Below are positions 1-5,601 of a stretch of DNA of 5,601 nucleotides, piece after piece. The translations under genes and the position numbers were made by a program. A model generated the notes under the pieces. That model did not search any database. It worked only from the letters and a program-made list of their open reading frames with translations, and was not told the DNA's origin. Source of the DNA: Actinomycetes bacterium (GTDB lineage Bacteria; Actinomycetota; Actinomycetes; Actinomycetales; Cellulomonadaceae); NCBI GenBank assembly GCA_023424135.1, contig JAFAEH010000044.1:1-5601 (forward strand). Direction: 5' to 3'. Numbering within the stretch: the stretch's first letter is position 1; each line of letters starts with the position of its first letter.

Positions 1-85
1 CCCCCGGGGCGGCCGCGCCTCGGCGCACCCGCCCCGCCCCGCTCCCGCCCGCGAGCGCGGTCCATGTCCGTCGAGCGCGGACGGG
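1..85. other. 3' flank of the two-component operon, no gene seen
   Basis: This extremely GC-rich stretch follows the response-regulator stop codon. I see no credible coding region. A short inverted repeat (GTCCG at 66-70, CGGAC at 78-82, loop of 7) could form a weak hairpin just after the stop, but it has only five pairs and no T-run, so I do not call it a terminator. The nine-base string CGAGCGCGG occurs twice, at 52-60 and 72-80; in DNA this GC-rich that may be chance. Confidence 0.4.
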
Positions 86-748
86 TCAGGTGACGGGGAG
101 CCGGTAGCCCATGCCGCGGACGGTCAGGACGCGCTCGGCGCCGATCTTGCCCCGCAGGTAGCGCACGTAGACGTCGACGACGTTCGACGACGGGTCGAAG
201 TCGTAGCCCCACACCTGCGACAGCAGCTGCTCGCGGGAGAGCACCTGCCCCGGGTGCCGCAGGAACGCCTCGAGCAGCCCGAACTCGCGCGCCGACAGGT
301 CCACCTCACGACCGGCGACGTCGGCGCGTCGCGTGCGCAGGTCGAGCGACAGGTCCCCGGCGCGCAGGACCGTGGGCTCGTCGGCCGGGTCGGTGCGCAG
401 CCGGACGCGGATCCGCGCGAGCAGCTCCTCGAAGCGGAACGGCTTGGCCATGTAGTCGTCGGCGCCCTCCTCGAGGCCCGCGACGACGTCCCGCACGGTC
501 GACCGTGCGGTGAGGATGATGACCGGGAGCCGGGACCCCGTCCCGCGCAGGGAGCGCAGCACGGCGAGCCCGTCACCGCCCTTGAGCTGCAGGTCCAGCA
601 CCATGAGGTCGAACTCGCCGCTGGACGCCAGGTCGAGCGCGTCGCGTGCGGTGACGACGACCGTGCTGGCGTACCCGGCGGCCTGCAGGCCCTTGGCGAC
701 GAAGCGTGAGATGCGGGACTCGTCCTCGGCCACGAGGATCTGCGTCAC
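86..748 (-). CDS. OmpR/PhoB-family response regulator
   Basis: This is a 220-residue DNA-binding response regulator, the normal length for the family. Residues 1-117 are the receiver domain: acidic pocket E8-D9, phospho-acceptor D52 (in VLDLQLKG), switch T80 and conserved K102 (in AKPF). Residues about 128-218 are the winged-helix DNA-binding domain, with the recognition-helix region around 187-203 (SSNVVDVYVRYLRGK) and the C-terminal hairpin ending RGMGYRL. It should accept phosphate from the upstream kinase and bind direct repeats in promoter DNA. The GTG start is chosen because the receiver fold begins there (TQILVAEDE), a GGAGG lies 6 bases upstream, and GTGA overlaps the kinase stop by 4 bases. 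The frame stays open far upstream, but that part is arginine/proline-rich antisense-type translation and not a fusion. Kinase first, regulator second is the less common order for OmpR-type pairs. All key residues are present; the specific regulon is unknown. Confidence 0.95.
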   Translation of the reverse strand: MTQILVAEDESRISRFVAKGLQAAGYASTVVVTARDALDLASSGEFDLMVLDLQLKGGDGLAVLRSLRGTGSRLPVIILTARSTVRDVVAGLEEGADDYMAKPFRFEELLARIRVRLRTDPADEPTVLRAGDLSLDLRTRRADVAGREVDLSAREFGLLEAFLRHPGQVLSREQLLSQVWGYDFDPSSNVVDVYVRYLRGKIGAERVLTVRGMGYRLPVT

Positions 749-2358
749 GGGGAGCCTCCGGGGGTCGGGGGGACGTCGTCGGGCACGGGTGGCGTGAGGT
801 CCGACGATCGGGGAGGCCCGGACGTTCCCGGCCCGTCGACCGGCACCCGGACCGTGAACGTCGATCCCTCGCCGGGGACGGACCGCACGTCGGCGCTGCC
901 GCCGTGCGCGTGCGCGATCGCCGCGACGATCGCCAGGCCCAGGCCGGCGCCGGGTCGCTCGTCGTCCTCGTCGGCGCGGGCGAAACGCTCGAAGACGCGC
1001 GCGACGTCCTCGGGGCCGATCCCGACGCCCTCGTCGGTCACCCACAGCTCGAACCAGCCGTCCTGCAGGCGTGAGCCCAGCAGGATCGTCGAGCCGTCGT
1101 CGGAGAACTTCACGGCGTTCGCGGCGAGCTGCAGCCACGCCTGGGTGAGGCGCTGCGCGTCGACCAGGGCGGTCCCGTCGGCGCGTTCCTCGACACCCCA
1201 GCGCCGTGGCCCGAGCGGCCGTACGTTGCCCGAGACGGCGTCCGTCAGCGCACCGACGTCCGCGGGGGCGAACCGCACGAACTCGGTGCTCCCGACGGTC
1301 GCGAGGGTCATGAGGTCCTCGAGCAGGCGGCTCATCCGGTCGAGCTCGTCGAGCACGAGCTCGCGGGTCTCGGCGCCGTCCGCGGGGTCGTCGACGTCCA
1401 TGACCTCCAGGTGGCCCCGGACCACGGTGAGCGGTGTGCGCAGCTCGTGGCCGACGTCGTCCAGCAGGGCGCGCTGCGCACCGACCGCCAGCGCGATCCG
1501 GTCGAGCATCGCGTTGAACGCGCGCGTCAGGTCCGCGACGTCGTCGTTGCCCCGCACCGACAGCCGTGCCGTGAGGTCGGTGTCGGTGATGCGCCGTGCG
1601 GTGCGGCCGAGCAGGCGCACGGGTCGCAGCAGACGCCGGGCGACGACCCAGCCGACGGCCGCGACGAGCAGCGCGGCGACCGCGGCGACCACGGCGTACG
1701 TGCGGAACACCCCGAGGAAGTCCGCGCGCTCGGCCGCACGGTCGAACGCGAGGACGAGCACGACGGACGCGTCGCCGGCCCTGGCGGGGGCGTCGGTGCC
1801 CGTCGGCTCCGCCGCCGTCACCGGGACCACGGCCACGCGCCAGTCGGTCACGGGGGTCCGCACGCTCAGCAGGCGGGCGCCGTCGGCGGGGGCGACGTCG
1901 GCGAGGTGCGCGACGAGCGCCGGGTCGTCCTCGGGGCGCAGCACCACGGCGCGGTCGGCGACCAGGTCGACCCGTCCGTCGGCGAGCGCGAGCATGCCCT
2001 CGTGCCGTGAGGGCACCGTGCGGGACATCGCGGTGACGACGACGTCGCGGGCCGACGTGAACGGGCCACCGGTCTCGGGGTCGACGCCCTCGGCCGCGAG
2101 GACGCGGACCTGCTCGACCGCGCGTCGCAGCTCGTCGTCGACGCGGTCGTCCACCCGGGCGCCCGCGAGCAGCGCCGCGACCCACCCGGAGACCGTGAGC
2201 GCGAGGATCGTCGCGAGCACCACCGTGCCCAGGATGCGGTCGCGGACGGTCACCACCCGGGGGTGCCGCTCGGTCGGCGGCGGTCCAGCCGGGGTGTCCG
2301 GGGCGGGCCGGCCGGGGACGGTGCCGCGGTCGGCGTCAGCCGTGCGCGCGTCAGTCAT
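745..2358 (-). CDS. Membrane sensor histidine kinase (HAMP, HisKA, HATPase_c)
   Basis: This is a 537-residue orthodox sensor kinase. Order: a disordered, Pro-rich cytoplasmic N-terminus (1-40); TM1 about 43-65; an extracytoplasmic sensor region about 66-220 that I do not recognise; TM2 about 221-241; HAMP about 241-293 (with P246); HisKA with the phospho-acceptor H304 in HELRTPLT; and an HATPase_c domain with N-box N414 (LAANAVKFS), G1 box DEGVGIG (442-448), F-box VFERF (455-459) and G2 box GAGLGL (470-475). E305 and T308 form the ExxT motif of HisKA kinases that also dephosphorylate their regulator, so it is probably bifunctional. A Pro/Gly/Asp-rich tail follows from about 508. The ATG at 2358-2356 overlaps the stop of the small acidic gene (ATGACTGA), with GGGGA 5 bases upstream. 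An in-frame ATG at 2436 would add 26 mostly Thr/Gly residues from the neighbour's aspartate repeat and is unlikely; GTG codons at residues 35-36 are a weaker alternative. The partner is surely the overlapping response regulator. Confidence 0.94.
   Translation of the reverse strand: MTDARTADADRGTVPGRPAPDTPAGPPPTERHPRVVTVRDRILGTVVLATILALTVSGWVAALLAGARVDDRVDDELRRAVEQVRVLAAEGVDPETGGPFTSARDVVVTAMSRTVPSRHEGMLALADGRVDLVADRAVVLRPEDDPALVAHLADVAPADGARLLSVRTPVTDWRVAVVPVTAAEPTGTDAPARAGDASVVLVLAFDRAAERADFLGVFRTYAVVAAVAALLVAAVGWVVARRLLRPVRLLGRTARRITDTDLTARLSVRGNDDVADLTRAFNAMLDRIALAVGAQRALLDDVGHELRTPLTVVRGHLEVMDVDDPADGAETRELVLDELDRMSRLLEDLMTLATVGSTEFVRFAPADVGALTDAVSGNVRPLGPRRWGVEERADGTALVDAQRLTQAWLQLAANAVKFSDDGSTILLGSRLQDGWFELWVTDEGVGIGPEDVARVFERFARADEDDERPGAGLGLAIVAAIAHAHGGSADVRSVPGEGSTFTVRVPVDGPGTSGPPRSSDLTPPVPDDVPPTPGGSP
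755..759 (-). promoter_or_regulatory. Ribosome binding site of the response regulator
   Basis: On the minus strand GGAGG sits 6 bases before the GTG at 748-746 and lies inside the last codons of the histidine kinase. It decides the regulator start and supports translational coupling through the GTGA overlap. Confidence 0.7.
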
Positions 2359-2701
2359 CGTCGTCCCCGTCGTCGGACCCGTCGTCGTCGGACCCGTCGT
2401 CATCGTCGTCATCGTCGTCGTCCGACCCGTCGTCATCGTCGTCGGTCGGGACGGGCGGCGCGGGTGGGACGACGGTCGGTCCCGACGGCGCGGCCGGGGG
2501 AGCCACCGGGGGTGGGGTCGGGGTCGGTGTGGCGGTCGGGGTCGGCGACGCGGTGGGGGTCGGCGACGTCGTGACGACGACGGCGTCGCCGAGCCGGACG
2601 TCGGCGGGAGGTGCCGAGACGGTCCGGGTCACGAGCCACGCCACGACGAGCAGCCCGCACGCGCTGAGCACGAGGGCGGTGCGCCGCACCCGTCCTGGCA
2701 T
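2351..2701 (-). CDS. Small membrane-anchored protein with Asp-rich tail, two-component partner
   Basis: This is a 116-residue protein of no family I can name. It has a basic N-terminus (RVRR at 4-7), one hydrophobic segment (about 8-24), a short conserved-looking stretch (25-45), a low-complexity Pro/Thr/Ala linker (about 45-86) built from PTPT units, and a tail (87-116) in which 23 of 30 residues are aspartate, broken by Gly-Ser or Gly. The positive N-terminus predicts that the linker and tail are outside the membrane. LSAC at 12-15 matches a lipobox, but the hydrophobic stretch continues after the Cys (GLLVVAWLV), so a membrane anchor is at least as likely as a lipoprotein. Its last 8 bases overlap the kinase start, so the two are probably made together. 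The ATG is preceded by GGGAGG, 10 bases upstream. An acidic extracellular tail could bind divalent cations or cationic peptides, and the protein may modulate the kinase; this role is inference only. Confidence 0.82.
   Translation of the reverse strand: MPGRVRRTALVLSACGLLVVAWLVTRTVSAPPADVRLGDAVVVTTSPTPTASPTPTATPTPTPPPVAPPAAPSGPTVVPPAPPVPTDDDDDGSDDDDDDDDDGSDDDGSDDGDDDD
2354..2443 (-). repeat. GAC/GAT trinucleotide repeat tract coding the Asp tail
   Basis: Thirty codons consist almost only of GAC or GAT, with GGGTCC/GGGTCG-type Gly-Ser interruptions on either strand reading. The plus strand shows runs of GTC/ATC, and the unit GTCGGACCCGTC recurs. The tract is in frame with the small gene. Unit gain or loss would change tail length in whole residues without breaking the frame. 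Confidence 0.8.
2510..2566 (-). repeat. Low-complexity repeat coding the Pro/Thr linker
   Basis: The plus strand reads as repeated GGGGTCGG, GTGGCGGTCGG and GGGGTCGGCGAC units. On the minus strand they encode SPTPTASPTPTATPTPTPPP of the small membrane protein. The Pro/Thr pattern resembles extended linkers that carry a domain through the cell wall; this is coding low complexity, not a mobile repeat. Confidence 0.6.
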
Positions 2702-2711
2702 CGTCCCCACG

Positions 2712-2717
2712 CCTCCC
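2712..2717 (-). promoter_or_regulatory. Ribosome binding site of the small acidic gene
   Basis: GGGAGG on the minus strand lies 10 bases before the ATG at 2701-2699. The spacing is a little long. A second purine run, GGGGA, is only 3 bases from the ATG. A GTG four codons before 2701's ATG region is too close to GGGAGG to be the start. Confidence 0.45.
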
Positions 2718-2780
2718 GTCCCACCGACCACGGCCCCGACCACGGCGACGACCGGCGCGTCGCCGCGTCGCACGGGTCGA

Positions 2781-2813
2781 GGATGACGCACCTGGATGAG
2801 ACCAGGATGAGAC
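2781..2813 (-). promoter_or_regulatory. Tandem 11-bp direct repeats, probable OmpR-family operator
   Basis: On the minus strand two adjacent 11-mers, GTCTCATCCTG (2813-2803) and GTCTCATCCAG (2802-2792), match at 10 of 11 positions. A third TCATCC (2786-2781) follows with a two-base offset. The shared TCATCC cores are 11 and 13 bases apart. OmpR/PhoB-family regulators bind head-to-tail half-sites about one helical turn (10-11 bp) apart, so this fits the regulator encoded downstream. The site lies 80-112 bases upstream of the small acidic gene's start in a non-coding gap, consistent with autoregulation of the operon. The match to this regulator is inferred. Confidence 0.6.
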
Positions 2814-2825
2814 GCACCGTCGCCC

Positions 2826-2831
2826 ACGGTA
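2826..2831 (-). promoter_or_regulatory. Possible -10 element of the two-component operon
   Basis: The minus strand reads TACCGT, a TANNNT-type -10 hexamer, just upstream of the tandem repeats. It would start transcription near 2819, placing the repeats at the very start of the transcript. No convincing -35 is seen at the right distance (CGGGGA), so the real promoter could lie elsewhere in 2702-2874. Confidence 0.25.
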
Positions 2832-2850
2832 CGGGCCGCGCCGACCGCTC

Positions 2851-2882
2851 CCCGCTGCGGCGCGGCGCCGGCGCTCAGCGGG
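2851..2882 (-). terminator. Possible hairpin terminator at the end of the short hydrolase-like frame
   Basis: CCCGCTG (2851-2857) pairs with CAGCGGG (2876-2882). After a small internal loop GCGC (2860-2863) pairs with GCGC (2871-2874), leaving a 7-base loop. The hairpin spans the stop codon at 2875-2877. There is no T-run on the minus strand afterwards, so it is at best an atypical terminator; with so much G and C, chance pairing is possible. Confidence 0.3.
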
Positions 2883-3060
2883 CGGTGCCCGCCGGTGCCT
2901 CCCACCCGACCTGGCCGATGGTCCACACGAGCGCACCGGGGGCCATCTCGCGCACCGCCGCCCAGCCGTGCCCGGCCCGGTACTCCCGCAGCTCGACCGT
3001 CGCGCCCGCGTCCGTCAGCGCACGCGCACGACACGCGAGTGTGCGTTCGTCACGGGACAC
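2875..3060 (-). CDS. Short ORF resembling an alpha/beta-hydrolase C-terminus, possible remnant
   Basis: From a GTG at 3060-3058 this frame gives 61 residues. The part from about residue 15 (LTDAGATVELREYRAGHGW) looks like the last strand and catalytic-His loop (GHGW) of esterase or dienelactone-hydrolase type proteins, followed by a Trp-containing tail (WTIGQVGWEAP). Third codon positions from about 3018 down to 2878 are almost all G or C, as in the real genes, which argues for coding selection now or recently. Codons nearer 3060 (CGT, GAA, ACA, TGT) do not show this bias. No nucleophile elbow or catalytic Asp region is present, and nothing could extend upstream except antisense to the phosphorylase. 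No good ribosome site precedes the GTG. It may be a truncated hydrolase, a real small protein or a chance frame; the family assignment is pattern recognition only. Confidence 0.4.
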   Translation of the reverse strand: MSRDERTLACRARALTDAGATVELREYRAGHGWAAVREMAPGALVWTIGQVGWEAPAGTAR

Positions 3061-3066
3061 ATGGCC

Positions 3067-3102
3067 TGGTCTGGTCCCGCCGGGGGAGCTACCGTTGCGC
3101 AA
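3067..3102 (+). promoter_or_regulatory. Probable leaderless promoter of the phosphorylase gene
   Basis: TACCGT at 3090-3095 fits the actinobacterial TANNNT -10 hexamer and ends 7 bases before the GTG at 3103, so transcription would start at or next to the start codon. A loose -35 candidate TGGTCT (3067-3072, three matches to TTGACA) lies 17 bases upstream of the -10. The only purine-rich Shine-Dalgarno-like run, GGGGGAG (3082-3088), is 14 bases from the GTG, too far for a normal ribosome site, which favours leaderless translation. TTGCGCAA (3095-3102), a perfect 8-base palindrome, overlaps the start point and could be an operator. Confidence 0.55.
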
Positions 3103-5583
<2,481 letters not shown>

Positions 5584-5601
5584 GCTGACGACGTGCGGGG
5601 C

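Noticed and set aside
86..2185. Response regulator with a 479-residue N-terminal extension
   Set aside because: The extension is Arg/Pro-rich out-of-frame reading of the kinase. The receiver domain starts at the GTG at 748 with its own ribosome site.
2359..2436. Kinase starting at the ATG at 2436
   Set aside because: The extra 26 residues are Thr/Gly/Pro repeats caused by reading the neighbour's Asp-codon tract in another frame. The ATG at 2358 overlaps the preceding stop and has a ribosome site.
2351..2575. CRISPR-like or non-coding repeat array
   Set aside because: The repeats are short, irregular, without spacers, and in frame with a protein that has an anchor, linker and acidic tail.
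3025..3045. Inverted repeat CGCAC/GTGCG and ACAC/GTGT upstream of the phosphorylase
   Set aside because: Two short overlapping pairings in GC-rich DNA; too weak to call an operator or hairpin without conservation data.
3061..3102. Phosphorylase starting at the ATG at 3061
   Set aside because: Codons here often end in A or T, unlike the gene, and the stretch contains the likely -10 element.

Overview
The window is very GC-rich, and the real genes end almost every codon in G or C. It uses GTG starts, a GTG start apparently at +1 of its transcript, and OmpR-family signalling genes. This points to an actinobacterium; a Cellulomonas-like member of the Micrococcales is my best guess from the proteins, made from memory and not from a search.

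Layout. Positions 1-85 are the 3' flank of a minus-strand operon, with no gene that I can support. The operon runs right to left. It starts with a 116-residue membrane-anchored protein with a Pro/Thr linker and a nearly pure aspartate tail (2351-2701). Next is a sensor histidine kinase (745-2358), then an OmpR/PhoB-type response regulator (86-748). The kinase start overlaps the end of the small gene by 8 bases, and the regulator start overlaps the kinase stop by 4 bases, so all three are probably co-transcribed and translationally coupled. Upstream of the operon (2702-2874) are two near-identical tandem 11-bp units plus a third related half-site at 2781-2813. This is the arrangement expected for an OmpR-family regulator, and suggests autoregulation. 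Positions 2875-3060 hold a short minus-strand reading frame with good coding bias that resembles the C-terminal end of an alpha/beta hydrolase; it may be a gene remnant. The rest (3103-5583) is a complete plus-strand glycogen/maltodextrin phosphorylase, divergent from everything else, with a likely leaderless promoter.

How it works together. The two-component system and its acidic partner look like one envelope-sensing unit. The Asp-rich tail, predicted to lie outside the membrane, could bind cations or cationic compounds and inform the kinase; this is inference. The phosphorylase is a housekeeping enzyme of storage-glucan breakdown, and nothing in the sequence ties it to the two-component system apart from adjacency. 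The unusual parts are the acidic partner protein, the tandem operator-like repeats and the truncated hydrolase-like frame. I see no mobile element, CRISPR array, tRNA or rRNA.
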